A DNA stretch of 64,000 nt from Pelobates cultripes (Eukaryota > Chordata > Amphibia > Anura > Pelobatidae): assembly GCA_933207985.1 (NCBI GenBank), contig OW240916.1, forward strand, positions 134,990,430 through 135,054,429, read 5' to 3'. This document shows positions 21,185-32,608 of this stretch, in pieces. Both the position numbers and the translations under genes were made by a program. Numbering within the stretch: the first letter of the stretch is position 1; the number at the start of each line of letters is the position of its first letter. The notes below the pieces were generated by a model. It saw only the letters and a list, made by a program, of their open reading frames with translations. It did no database searches and was not told where the DNA came from.

Positions 21185-21270
21185 TTCAGACTATGAAACT
21201 TGACCATTATCCTGTATCCAGTATGTTCCTTTGGGCACTCAGGCACAGGTCGGATCTCCACAGTGTCCTC
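21185..21270 (-). CDS. dock8: dock8 coding exon 7
   Basis: 86 nt on the minus strand, with acceptor ATTTCCAG and donor GTATGA. It encodes 28 codons ([18 protein letters not shown], then [10 protein letters not shown]) plus two bases that join exon 8 to give Lys. [12 protein letters not shown] is identical to human DOCK8. The downstream intron (18364-21184) is almost entirely one TTAA-flanked repeat element. Confidence 0.95.
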
Positions 21271-21716
21271 CTGGAAATAAATGAGAAGATATGTTATTTC
21301 CTTATAAATCAATGACTTTTAATACAAAAAACACTATGCTGTAATTGTCAAATTATGGTATAGGTCGAAACCATTGTGCAGGGTTGCTGTATCTCTCGTG
21401 CAGAGAGAACTTGCCGGCATTTCAGTTCTGGTCTGCCAGTATGGGTGGGATCAGTCTGATATGCAAATGGTATAAGTTCTCTCTGTAATGGAACAAGTGA
21501 GCAAGGACCGAGCAGGGACGAACCAAAAGGAAAACTACAGAGTTTCTCTAAGCTTTTGCCAGTTCTCAGAATTCTCATATTCTCTATTTTTGATGCAAAT
21601 GAGGATATGATATGTGAGCAGTAGCGCTTTGTTAGTAGCCTTTTTGATTACATTACTTGTCATTGGATCAAATTACAAGTAAATAGTGGTGGATTATGAA
21701 CACACAGGCTGTGTTC

Positions 21717-22267
21717 TTAAAGGAACACTATAGGGTCAGGAACACAAACACGTATTCCTGAACCTATAGTGTTTAACCCACCATTTAGGTGGCTTGCACC
21801 CCCTTAGCAAATGTGAAAAGTTATCTTATTTCCAGCACCATGTAGGTCCGCCAACACTGGCCTTGCACCCGATCCGCCTCCTTGGTGATAACATCAGAAT
21901 TGCTGATTTCTAGCCAATCACGGTTAAACATTGGATTGGCTGAAATCGGCAAGCAGGTGGAATGGGGTGGGGCCAAAAACTTAAGTCTTTTCTCCAGGAT
22001 CTCCTCAGCTTTGGCTCCACGCACTGTGCAATGAACAGCAATCTTTTCATTCCTCCTGATACCAAAGGATCTGACAGTGTAACGCGCTTTGGAGAAAACA
22101 GGAGTCTGAAGAGTGGCCACTTGGAGGTGTCCCTAGGGGGCAATGTAAACACTGCCTTTTCTTTGAAGAGGCAGTGTTTGCATTAAAATGCCTGAATGCA
22201 ATGATTATACTCACCAGAACAACTACATTAAGCTGTAGTTGTTCTAGTGACTATAGTGTTCCTTTAA
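21717..22267. mobile_element. T2-type MITE (family A)
   Basis: 551 bp, TTAAAGGAACACTATAGGGT ... GTGACTATAGTGTTCCTTTAA with TTAA on both sides. The left hairpin is the same as at 6647-6710. Dock8 intron 6. Confidence 0.85.
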
Positions 22268-22652
22268 TTTAACTTATGATGATTTCACTTAGGTAAATAG
22301 TTTGCCTGTTCACAAGTTGGAATTGTTGTGAGAGTATAAGCATCACCAATAGGTGGCACTTAAGCTAGAGGTGAGTTAATACAAGGGGCCAGGAGGCTGA
22401 AAACGTAAGTGGATGGGAATGTCAGGAATGGTCAGAATAAGCAGTTTTGTGTCAAAGAAGCATTCTGTGTTCCAACATTCTTTTTATACACTTTTCAGTA
22501 TAACGACGTTCCATGACAAAAGCGAAGGGCCACCACATGCCAATTAATGCTGAACCTTTATGTGATTCTCAGCAATATTAACAATATTATCCAAAGTGGT
22601 ATAACAAGTGCGGAAAACTGTGTTTTATTCTCAGGGAAAACAAATATATCAC

Positions 22653-22865
22653 CTCATCTATTGGTGGACTCAAGGCAAAAAGTTCAGCTTGTCTGTTCAC
22701 TTTGCGAGCTTCTTCATTTTGTCTCTCCAAATCCTCCACATTAGTAATCTGGAGCAGGTTCTTCACACGAGTTTCTGGATTTAATCCACGCAAATCAAAA
22801 TCGCAGGTGGTTAATGTGGTTCGTCCAGACTCATCATTAATTACGGTCATGGGACGCGTATCAGC
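22653..22865 (-). CDS. dock8: dock8 coding exon 6
   Basis: 213 nt, exactly 71 codons, phase 0 at both ends. The acceptor is GTATGGTTTAG and the donor GTGATA. The coding frame runs from ADTRPMTV to SPPIDE and contains TTCDFDLRGLNPETR, NLLQITNVEDLERQNEEA and NRQAELFAL. These match human TACDFDLRSL, EDFEKQNEEARR and NRQAELFALYP almost position for position. It is part of the DOCK-C N-terminal domain (DUF3398 type). Confidence 0.96.
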
Positions 22866-24735
22866 CTAAACCATACACGGATAAAGCTCATCACTGACAA
22901 TACATATAATGACTACAGGATAGAATATCATGAAAGCAATTATAAACAGATGATGCAAGCATGGGCTACTGAGAGAATGTAGCAAACATTGGGCCATTTT
23001 AAAGAACAGGTGAATCATAAGAACGGACTGATAGACTGGGCAGTTCTTATGGTTTTCAGAAAATCTTTTCTTTATAATCTCCTTAAAATATTGAGGGAGA
23101 ATCTTTATGATTAAAAAAGTTGACAAAATCAGCCAATTGTAGGGTGATGGATAAACCATCCCACTTAATCCACGTGTTTACTCTCCAAATCCCTAGAGTT
23201 ACCTGCACACGATCCCAAATCCCTATACACATTTAAATCACATGATTTTTTTTAGTATTACTCCAATGGCCTTTTTTTTCTATGTATTGGGGCTGATGAG
23301 TAGTATAGTAATTGCTGCTGCCCAGGAGTAGTGGGAGTTTGAGTACAGGACTTTATTTTATATTTTTGTATATGCTCAGAAAAGAAATTGGGGGCTGTCA
23401 CGAACTACAGGCATGTGACTTGCTCCATTGGTTGAAAGGATTAAAAATCACTATTGGTCTGCACAAAACTGAAAATAATGATAGACGATCCCTCATAACA
23501 CAACCCAAACCTAGAAAAGCTGCCAGCAACAAAGACATTTATAAACAGGGTGCCTCAGTTTACCTTTGCCAAATTAGATTAAAAACCCACTTAACACAGT
23601 TTAGAAAAAAAAACTAAACTATAAATAAACCGTAGTAATTCTATAAATATCTTCAAATAAATGCAGATCTTAATAAAGGAACATCTATTATTAATAAAAA
23701 ATAGTCACAGTGAAATATATATATAAAAAAAACAAACAAAACAAAAAACAAGATGTCATACACCAACAAACATATAAAAATAAAAGTGAGAAACTAACAG
23801 GAATACCTAAAACTCACTGTACCATCAAAGTATCAGTCTTTCTGTTTTACGAAAACCTTTGATGAGGAAAACGAAAATTCACTACAAACTCGATTTGGCT
23901 CTCAAAATGGATTATAAGGTTCTGTAGGTTTTTAACATCTAATATATACACCTTTCTGTGTTAGAGGTTAGAGGTTGATCCACTAAAGAGGGACCTGGAT
24001 AGCAGTAATTTGTGGGGCAAATTAGTATATCCCAAGAATGGGCTGAAAATAACCAATGCTGTATACTTATGTACAGATGGTTCTGATCGCTTTGTAATCA
24101 AGACATATATTTCATACATAATGCTCCAAAACAAAAAATAGCATTCACACTATGTTCAAATTTTTAAGTGAGAGACACTGCACTGAATTTACAATATACA
24201 TTGCAATTTATTTATTTTTACACAACAAGTTTTATTGCACGCTGTGCTCATACATAGTAAAAAAAAAAAAAAATCTCATTGCATAATTTTGCCTGGATTT
24301 AAGGTGAGCAAAAAATATATTTACATAGTGAAAAGCTGCTCAGAGCTCACAAGTGCACAGTGACAGAATAATTTCTGCCCATGGATGTATAGATAAAATA
24401 GACCCATAGCTTGTAGAAAGTGATCTCAAATGTAGGAGAAATTATGAAAAGAAAGTAACTTATTATAAAATAGGATTTTAAATAAGTATTAAAAATAAGT
24501 AGTAAACTTGTGCAAATACGAACTCACAGAAATAGTATAGTGTGTTTATAGCAGTATTACCTCTACTAACATTGTACAGATGGCAATGTACATTAGAGAT
24601 TGACAGACAGACAGATCTATCTAAAATGTTTCCGTTTCCCCTACTCCTTATAACTTGTGGATTTAATTATCATTGGAATCCTGATAACACTCCTGATAAC
24701 ACTACTGTGTTCACTTATCTTGTGCCAACACACAG
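22866..24735 (-). other. dock8 intron 5, right part
   Basis: No exon seen. A segment near 23200-23380 (ATCCCTATACACATTTAAAT; CCCAGGAGTAGTGGGAGTTT) is related to 52730-53015 (ATCCCTATGCACATTTAAAT, and on the minus strand CCCAAGAGTAGTAAGTGTTT), so it is a dispersed repeat of unknown family. Confidence 0.45.
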
Positions 24736-25365
24736 TGTGTGGCATAACTTACCTCCGCCAAGCCGCACAGACCTCCTCTGCCGTGCGGTATGACCGCTTC
24801 ACGCGACAGCGCGGCACATGGAGGGAAACTCACCTCCCTTGAGCTGTGCAGACCTCCTAATGCCGCTCAGTCTGGCTGAACCACGTGAATGCGCAGCAGA
24901 ACGTCTATAAATAGATGTGGACATGACGTCACGTCACGCCAACTCGTGACCACGTCATCATTGCGATTCTGATCTGTTTTGGATCACAGTGATGACCTGG
25001 ACTTATCAGAACATAGGTAAACCTATTTAAGGCTTGTTTTAGCCCTCATTCATTACCCTTTCATGGTTACTGTTAGTGCTCCTAGAGATTCCCTTGTGAT
25101 TTCCTGTGTTTGACCTCGGCTTCATATTTGACTTGTGATTTCTAGTATCTTGACCCTGGCTTCATATTTGACTCGTGATTTCTGGTATCCTGACCTGGCT
25201 TTGTCCTGACTCTGAGTATGTCTGTTCTCCTGTCCTTAATTTATCTTGACCCTGTTTCTTGTTGTATTAATAAGTTAACTCCAGCAACTCTAAGGCTCTG
25301 TAAAGGTCTTTGGGATCCACGTTTTGTGGGTTTCCTGCGTGTTGGGGTACGACTCCAGTGACACA
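24736..25365 (+). mobile_element. Possible solo LTR
   Basis: The block begins TGTGTGGCATAACTTACCTC and ends ACTCCAGTGACACA, giving short inverted TGTGT/ACACA ends. It contains a TATA-like TCTATAAATAG near 24905 and the direct repeats TTCATATTTGACTYGTGATT that are common in frog LTRs. No clean target duplication was confirmed. Confidence 0.4.
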
Positions 25366-25522
25366 GTGGCAGAGATCCCTTAAGTGATAGAGGATAGTAA
25401 GCTTGTTTTTACAGGACCCCTCATCAACTACAGTTCCTGTATGTCATTCATTGTTAGTTAGATTTTAGATTTAGTCTTGTTTACCCATTGTACAGTGCTG
25501 CAAAATAAGTTGGCGCTCTATA

Positions 25523-25599
25523 ACCCCATAAGGACATAGCTTCATAAATAAAAGGTCAGCATGATGGACAATTTCCATCATGTACCCTTAAGGGGTTAA
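25523..25599. mobile_element. Short MITE with TAACCCC...GGGGTTAA ends
   Basis: TAACCCCATAAGGACATAGC ... GTACCCTTAAGGGGTTAA: a 77-bp palindromic element with the same termini as 18497-21038. Confidence 0.65.
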
Positions 25600-26330
25600 A
25601 GAATTGTAATTGGTTTTTTTATAAGCAAGGTCTTTTCCTGAAAGTGTATATATAATTGTTTTTCATTGTCACTTACTATATTTGTTGTACACATTGTACT
25701 TGAAAATTCTAAAATAAGTAATATAATTACAAGGGTAAGAATTGGAACTGGCAATATTATATTCATATTCTTTAATCACGCTAAATGTAATGCCCTCCTT
25801 GAATTTAGAAAATCAGTAATTCCTTTTATGAGGCACGGGAATTAATGTACCATTAGTAACTCATTCCAGTTGAATCACTGATAGCTATTAACTAGAGCTC
25901 ACATTAGTAGCAGATCAATCTACAAAGTTTCTTCAACTGTGTTAAAATTGCTGGTATTTACTAATAAAACAAAAATCGAAGAGAAATCCAATCTAGGTTT
26001 AGGAAGTTACATCATAATCCATTGCATTGGAGAAGAAGAAACTGAAGCATTGGCTTGTTGTGTATAAAACGTCTCTCATTCACTTTCACAATTCTGATTC
26101 CCCCATCATGTTGCAGGGACTGGAGGAGGGCGAGTCAGTAAGGTGGGAGGTAGGTGCTTACTGGACACATTTAAAATACATCTAAAATCTGGGGATAAAA
26201 ACATGTTAACAATTCTGGGACCTAATAGTTATGTCTGGTTTGAAATAGTTTGTATGCAAATGGAAAAAAGGAAAGCATTAATAACCTTATGTAAGAATAT
26301 GCAGAACTTGTTACTATACATCCATGTAAA
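25600..26330. other. dock8 intron 5, no gene seen
   Basis: AT-rich intron. No recognisable exon or repeat boundary. Confidence 0.4.
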
Positions 26331-27178
26331 AAGTAACATAGTTACATAGTTACATAGCTGAAAAGAGACTTGCGTCCATCAAGTTCAGCCTACCTCACAT
26401 TTGTTTTTTGCTGTTGATCCAAAAGAAGGCAAAAAAACCCAGTTTGAAGCACAATTTTGCAACAAACTAGGAAAAAAATTCCTTCTTGACCCCAGAATGG
26501 CAGTCAGATTTATCCTTGGATCAAGCAGTTATTACCCTACATTGAAATATTATATCCTTGAATATTCTGTTCTTGCAAGTATGCATCTAGTAGCCGTTTG
26601 AACATCTGTATGGACTCTGATAAAACCACTTCCTCAGGCAGAGAATTCCACATTCTGATTGTTCTTACAGTAAAAAAACCTTTCCTTTGCCTTAGACGAA
26701 ATCTTCTTTCTTCCAGTCTAAACTCATGGCCTCGTGTCCTATGTAAAGTCCGGTTTGTGAATAGATTTCCACACAATGGTTTGTATTGGCCACGAATATA
26801 TTTGTATAATGTTATCATATCCCCTCTCAGGCGACGTTTTTCTAAACTAAATAGGTTTAAATTTGTTAACCTTTCTTCATAGCCGATATGTTCCATTCCT
26901 TTTATTAATTTTGTAGCCCGCCTCTGCACTTTTTCTAGTGCCAGAATATCCTTCTTTAGAACAGGTGCCTAAAATTGCACAGCATATTCAATATGGGGTC
27001 TTACCAGTGATTTATAAAGAGGCAAAATTATATTCTTGTCCCGAGAATGAATGCCCTTTTTCATGCATGACAATACCTTACTGGCCTTGGCCACTGCTGA
27101 TTGACATTGCACATTGTTGCATAGTTTGTTGTCTATAACAATTCCCAAGTCCTTTTCATGTGTTGTTATCCCTAACAA
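26331..27178 (-). pseudogene. CR1-type LINE, 3' part
   Basis: The minus-strand reading has LGITTHEKDLGIVID and ILPLYKSLVRPHIEYAVQF (27178-26969). After a frame break comes MQRRATKLIKGMEHIGYEER to RTIRMWNSLPEEVV (26929-26537), the conserved C-terminus of CR1/L2-group reverse transcriptases. It ends in the GTTACATAGTTACATAGTT tail. Two frames, so inactive. It lies about 45 bp from dock8 exon 5. Confidence 0.85.
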
Positions 27179-27221
27179 TGCTATTGATAAAGATTCACTA
27201 AAACAATCTGCTCAGACATAC

Positions 27222-27342
27222 TTGATTATTAGCTGGAGATATGGCTTCATCTGACTCAAACGACTGCTTCTGAAGTGTCTTCTGGAAATCCTTCCTAGAT
27301 CCACCTCTGGTAAAAATGCTGGTTCCAGGGTTTTCTTGGTTT
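27222..27342 (-). CDS. dock8: dock8 coding exon 5
   Basis: 121 nt on the minus strand, with acceptor CTATCTAG and donor GTATGT. After one carried base it encodes 40 codons, including GGSRKDFQKTLQKQSFESD, which aligns with human GSRKDFHKTLPKQTFESE. The following residues are variable, as in other vertebrates. The outgoing phase is 0. A CR1-type LINE remnant lies immediately downstream in the intron (26331-27178), only about 45 bp from this exon's donor. Confidence 0.95.
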
Positions 27343-27630
27343 CTAGATAGATGGAGAAAATAAACCATGGAATTTGTAGTTCTAAACAACAGACTGGTGC
27401 AATAAATGATGCAATGCACCAGAATGCAGAGATCTCCCATCTCAATGTTGGCATTTTCAGCATGTTAACCCTAAGCTCACCTACACAGTGTTCCCCTTTA
27501 AGCTATACCATTGGGTACACTGCTGTTTCCTGTGTCAGTATAGCACCAGGCACACCATTGCACTCAGAGCTGATATGATGCTAGGTATTAAAAAAAAAAT
27601 ATTAGAAATAACACTGTGATATTATAGCAT

Positions 27631-28069
27631 ACTCGTTTTCCTGGCACTATAGTGCCCTGAGGGTGCCCCCACCCTCACGATCCCCTCCCGCCCGGCTCTG
27701 GAAAGCGGAAAGGGGTTTAAACTTACCTTTTTCCAGCGCTCTGTTCCGCCCCGTCGGCTGAATGCGCACGCGCGGCAAGAGCTGCGCGCGCATTCAGCCG
27801 GTCGCATAGGAAAGTATTTACAATGCTTTCCTATGGACGCTGGCGTGCTCTCACTGTGAAAATCACAGTGAGAAGCACGCAAGCGCCTCTAGTGGCTGTC
27901 AATGAGACAGCCGCTATAGCATTAGGGGGAAGGCTTAACCCATTCATAAACATAGCAGTTTCTCTGAAACTGCTATGTTTATTAAAAAATGGGTTAACCC
28001 TAGCTGGACCTGGCACCCAGACCACTTCATTAAGCTGAAGTGGTCTGGGTGCCTAGAGTGGTCGTTTAA
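27631..28069. mobile_element. T2-type MITE, left-truncated (family B)
   Basis: The body CCTGGCACTATAGTGCCCTG ... GTGCCTAGAGTGGTCGTTTAA matches the intact copy at 39169-39489. Only the right TTAA end is intact; the left terminus is missing. Confidence 0.7.
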
Positions 28070-28329
28070 GTAAAGGTGGCATTTCATACAAAAAAAAAAA
28101 AGATTTTTAAAGCAAATCTTCTAATAATACTAGCTTCTATCATTAAGATGTATCACCTTCAAAATCCTCTTTATTCCTCCAAGTTCTTCATCCTTGAATC
28201 CCAACCAATATTTTATGTGATGGTCTGTTCTACACCTCTACGTCCCTCTTTTCTGATTAAAATGTCTTGGTATGCCAGGACCTTTTACCTGTCCCCATCT
28301 TTAGAATTTTTATTCATGCTGTATTAAAT

Positions 28330-29408
28330 CAGCTTCATCAAAGGCAAGCAAAATGTTCACGGTTATTCACTAACGTGAGTATTCAAAGTGAATATCAAAT
28401 TTAAAGTCACAGTAGCCAGACTGGAAAAATTATCTAAGTCTACTATGCTTGCAGTTTGGTTACTCTGGCCTTAAAATGAAATGTCACTTTGAACTCACCT
28501 AGAATTTTAAGTTTAGTAAGTAACCCTCACTATGTTCCCTGTTGCAATGCCTGCATACGTGCTACAATTATTGTAACTGTTGTCTACTGGACTATAACAT
28601 GTATAGTGCTATTTTTCATGGGCTACTCGGTTTTCTTTTATATTGTATACTAAAGATTAAGAACGTGACATCACATCTAGTTCAGTCCAGGCACAGTAAG
28701 GGTGCCCACGTATACTGGATTGCCCCGGGACAGTCCCGCATTTTGTGGAGCTCCTTTGGAGCTCCCAGGACCAGTTAAGTGCATGGAATGAGGGTAGGGG
28801 GTGAAATCTTTATCATGGACTCAGTAGTACTACTCAGTAGTGGGGGTGGACATGAAATGGGGGAATAGACATGAAATGGGGGGATATGGAAATGAAATAT
28901 GGAGGGATATGAAATATGGGGGAATGGAAATGAAATATGGGGGTGTAAATGAAACATGGGGGGGAATAGACACTGAAACCCACGCTACAACGCTGTGTCT
29001 AGTGTGAGCAGGGGGGTCCAGGAGGGGCAAGGAAGTGTCCCTGAAAGGCATTTTCGAAATGTGCTCACCCTAGTCACAGTTAGGGCAGAAAACATAAATG
29101 AGGAGGACAGAAACATTGAATATGGTTTCTCCTCTTCGACTCACTACGTTCAATGGAAGAAAACTGCTAAAATTTATAAAAATGATTCACAGGGAGCCAA
29201 AATAGGAATGCTCAGTTCCATGATAGATGTGTGGCTTTATAGATTTAAACAGATTTTTCAGACTTCATAAAATTATATTTGCTAAATATAAGAGATAAAT
29301 AAATAGAACATACAAAAAAATCTGATTAGTGACATTTTCTCCTTTAGGCTTGCATAAAATTATTAGCATTTTCAAAAGTTGCATACCCTCCTGTATTGGT
29401 TCACTTAC
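28330..29408 (-). other. dock8 intron 4, left part, with a small minisatellite
   Basis: No exon seen. Bases 28840-28970 are a G-rich minisatellite (GACATGAAATGGGGGGATAT-like units). The short proline/phenylalanine ORFs across it are artefacts of the repeat. Confidence 0.55.
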
Positions 29409-29480
29409 CTTCGATTAACTATTAACCAGTCGCGTAAGTATGTCCGAACACAATCTTTGATGTGTAGATCAAGTTCAGCC
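29409..29480 (-). CDS. dock8: dock8 coding exon 4
   Basis: A short 72-nt exon on the minus strand, with acceptor TATATAG and donor GTAAGT. One base completes the glycine begun in exon 3; 23 codons follow (AELDLHIKDCVRTYLRDW, then LIVNR), and two bases carry over to exon 5. It matches the human DOCK8 segment VELDPHVRDCV to LIVNR. This helical segment belongs to the N-terminal DOCK-C domain. The frame across exons 3-4-5 is continuous. Confidence 0.95.
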
Positions 29481-29830
29481 CTATATACAGAAGATACAAT
29501 GGAAACACGTGACAAATGTAAAACAATATGCTACATGTTGCTCCCAGCTTAGTCCTCACATTCAGCAAGAATACTGAGCCATGGTTTATATGGATTCTTT
29601 TATATTTCATCTGAATTGTCTGTGCCAGAAATGAACACGTCTAATCTTGACTAAGATTTGTTGATTGATTGAGCAATATTTGAGTTTTACTATACATAAG
29701 AAAAGCTTTATTTATTTAATGCATAAATACACACAGGAAAAGATGTATAACTTGCACTGGTACCCTGCACACACGCTTTCAAAGTACAAAAAATGCCGGG
29801 TGCATAATAGCCATAGCCAAACAATATAGA

Positions 29831-29975
29831 GTATTCCAAAAAATAAGGCTTGCACTCACGGTCTGTAGTAATGTTTAAATACACATATGATGACTACAGA
29901 TTTGTTTTAATAATATCGGAATAAAGAAGAACTAAACATTACTACAGACCGTGAGTGCAAGCCTTATTTTTTGGA

Positions 29976-29979
<4 letters not shown>
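29831..29979. repeat. Perfect 47-bp inverted repeat (hairpin)
   Basis: The left arm 29831-29877 (GTATTCCAAAAAATAAGGCT...) and the right arm 29933-29979 are exact reverse complements, separated by 55 bp. A (TA)n tract follows immediately (29982-30008). Confidence 0.92.
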
Positions 29980-30014
<35 letters not shown>

Positions 30015-30038
30015 CATACATACATATATTTAAATTTT

Positions 30039-30715
30039 TTATTCACTCAAGGGTTTTTTCATAACCTGCCTTCTCAGAAATCTGTTTGCAACCATTGATA
30101 GCTTCCTTTTTCTGCCCTGTCCAATTAGTGGAACCACTGTTCCATCAACTCTGAACTTGCTAACTATGCTTCCAACGGTGTCTCTAGGAAAACTCAGTGC
30201 CTCTGCTATGTTTTTATATCCTGTTCCTTGTTTGTGAAGAGTGATGATATCTTCTCTTAACTTTGTGAACCATTCTTTTGACTTAGCCATATTTTTAAAA
30301 CATTCTGTCAAACATGACACTCAACATACCCCTAGCCAGTTCAGGTAATTCAAGTGGTCCAGCTCAAGCACACCTGGTGCAACTAACGAGGCCCTTGACT
30401 GGCTGCATCAGGTGTACTTGAGCTGTTTTGCATATTTGTGCAAATTCTATTCTATTCAGACGGTTAGAATAGAGACTGTAGAAGTCATTAAAAGTTGCAT
30501 TTCCAGTTGGATTTGTGGAAACCACCTGAAGCATTTGTTGTGCGGACCTATTTCTATTGTTTTTGTTTGCTCTGTTCATTGCAAAGAGCTGAGATTTTAC
30601 AATAAACCCGATTTTCAATAAGGGATGAATAATTTTCATTAAAAGTGTAAAACTATTTAAAAAGTGCATTTGAAAAGTAATGATGTGGGGAACATGTATT
30701 TGCTTACTGTTTTTA
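30039..30715 (-). pseudogene. Tc1-type transposon, 5' part only
   Basis: The minus-strand frame carries a Tc1 transposase N-terminus. MAKSKEWFTKLREDIITLHK, then a helix-turn-helix like YKNIAEALSFPRDTVGSIVSKFR, and a GRKRKLS basic hook. The catalytic DDE part is absent. The remainder to about 30715 looks like the transposon's 5' non-coding region. Confidence 0.75.
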
Positions 30716-31566
30716 TAACTGGGGCAACAGAGGATATTTATTAAAAATTAAACTATGAGTAATGATTTGTATTAATTGTGTCCTCAATCAATACTTTGTA
30801 CCCAGTGACCCTATATCTAGTGTTACAGAGTAGATCTATGACTCCAACAATTCTTATATCTGAGGGTGCTTGTGAACCAGTATAGGTACAGCATGCAAAC
30901 ACACAGATGCATATACATGTAAACAATCTATTACTAAAACCATTCATGGATATCACACACATCATAAACTAATTTAAGGCATTAATGGACTATCTACAAC
31001 AGAAGCTCATGGACATTCACTGAGACGTTTCTTATTATTGTTATGAAGTATTTATAAAGTGTCAACCTTTTCCTCAGTGCTGTACTTTTTGGTGAATTCA
31101 GATATATATTTACATACTGGTACAAGAAGAACAGGTGACAGTAACTTACAATCTAGCATAGTGGTTCCCAACCCCGTCCTCAAGTACCCCCTAACAGTCC
31201 ACGAATAATGGATTACCCCATGGTGCCCAAGGTGTTTTTAGAATTTTTTTTTATAAAAACACTTCAGAAACAACAGTAGAGAGTAATTCCTAAATCCTGG
31301 ACCGGTACAGGGTACTTAAGGACTGGGTTGGGAACTCCTGATCTAGCAGATTACAGCATTTTATTCAAATGCTTGGCAAAATTGCTCTGGAGCTTACAAT
31401 CTTAATGTACTAATGGTGTGTTAAGACAAGTGGTTTCAGGTTCAGAGATCTCTGGACATTTGCAAATACTATTTAGCATGTGAGTTCTCTAGAAAAAGAA
31501 CATTTACTGGGTTCTCTCCATTTGCATATGCTCTATATATGTAAAGAGAAAATAGATTATAATTAC
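30716..31566 (-). other. dock8 intron 3, left part
   Basis: No exon found. It includes a diverged copy of the GCTGTAC/CTTACAATCTAG repeat (31034-31160) and, at about 31160-31340, an imperfect inverted-repeat segment (TGGTTCCCAACCCCGTCCTC ... GACTGGGTTGGGAACTCC). Confidence 0.5.
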
Positions 31567-31742
31567 CCATCCTCTGGTAAGGAAGGTAGTACTGTCCGAC
31601 ACTCTTTGCCTTTGTAGGTAAGTTCCAAATCATCTTCAGGAAAGTCACCAAAATCGTGAAGAAGTTCAGATTCATAGTTGATGGAGTTTGTCATTAGGAA
31701 AGCTTCAAAGTCTATTGGATCAACAATGTCATAAAATGGAGG
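31567..31742 (-). CDS. dock8: dock8 coding exon 3
   Basis: 176 nt between a TTTTACCCACAG acceptor and a GTAATT donor, minus strand. It encodes 58 codons plus two bases: PPFYDIVDPIDFEAFLM, an acidic FGDFPEDDLEL stretch and ECRTVLPSLPED. This aligns with the human DOCK8 segment between FYDPVEP and PSLPEEG. It is the start of the conserved DOCK-C N-terminal domain. An internal methionine (LMTNS) aligns with the start used by shorter human DOCK8 isoforms, so transcripts that skip exon 2 could begin here. Incoming phase 0, outgoing phase 2. Confidence 0.95.
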
Positions 31743-32445
31743 CTGTGGGTAAAAGTACACATGTACACGTGTTACTGGATGTTTAGCATGTGAAACAATT
31801 GGAATTAGCACTAAAGTGTGAGCTGCTAGGAACTCAAAGTGATTTGTTTAGATTGCCAATAGTCGAACTAGACAAATCTAGCTATGTTTTTAGTTCAGCT
31901 ATTTTGTCCTATATTTTGAAATTAATTTTGGACTCAAGTTATAACTGTGTTTGTCTCAGTACACTGGTGAAGATCAACTAAATGTCTACCCCAGATTAAA
32001 TAATTAATGAAATAACTGTTTTCAATGACAGATTAAATATCAACAAAGGAAGGGTACTAACAATTCTAGTGCCTTCAAATGCAGCACTTAAAAAAAGTGT
32101 ATTTGTAAAGTGCAATCTACAAATTCAGCTCCCGAAATCCCTCCAAATGCTCCTCGGCTCTGGTCCCCACTGTGCACGTAGGTAGTATAGGATCTACGGG
32201 GGTTTCAGAATGATGGTGTCTGATGGATCTCAATATTGCTGTTGTTGCTAAACTCGGTAATGGTTCAATCCTACGCGTTTCATCTAGCCTGCGTTCACTT
32301 CCTCGGGTATTTGGATGATTTCACTTTGAATCAAACAAATCAGGGGCAAAAGGTGCCACAGCTAAATTGCACATATTTGCCTTGCAAACATAAGATAGTG
32401 AAGCTACCCTAAATGAAAAAAAATGCTCCACAACCTGGAGTAGGG
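31743..32445 (-). other. dock8 intron 2, left edge
   Basis: No exon seen upstream of exon 3. Near 32270 it contains CCTACGCGTTTCATCTAGCC followed by CTTCCTCGGG, a motif shared with 49764-49800 and 56108-56140. Confidence 0.45.
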
Positions 32446-32608
32446 GGAGATGAATATAGAATGTGCATGCGTTATGTACACAGAAAGTATATACTGCATG
32501 TATATAGAGTGTACAAATGGCATGTATATAGAATATATATATATATACACACAGAATGAATATGCTGCATGTGTGGAGAATGTATGTGATGCATGTATTC
32601 AGAACGTA

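Noticed and set aside
24542..24842. Short ORFs overlapping the possible LTR
   Set aside because: No retroviral or other protein similarity visible; chance reading frames.
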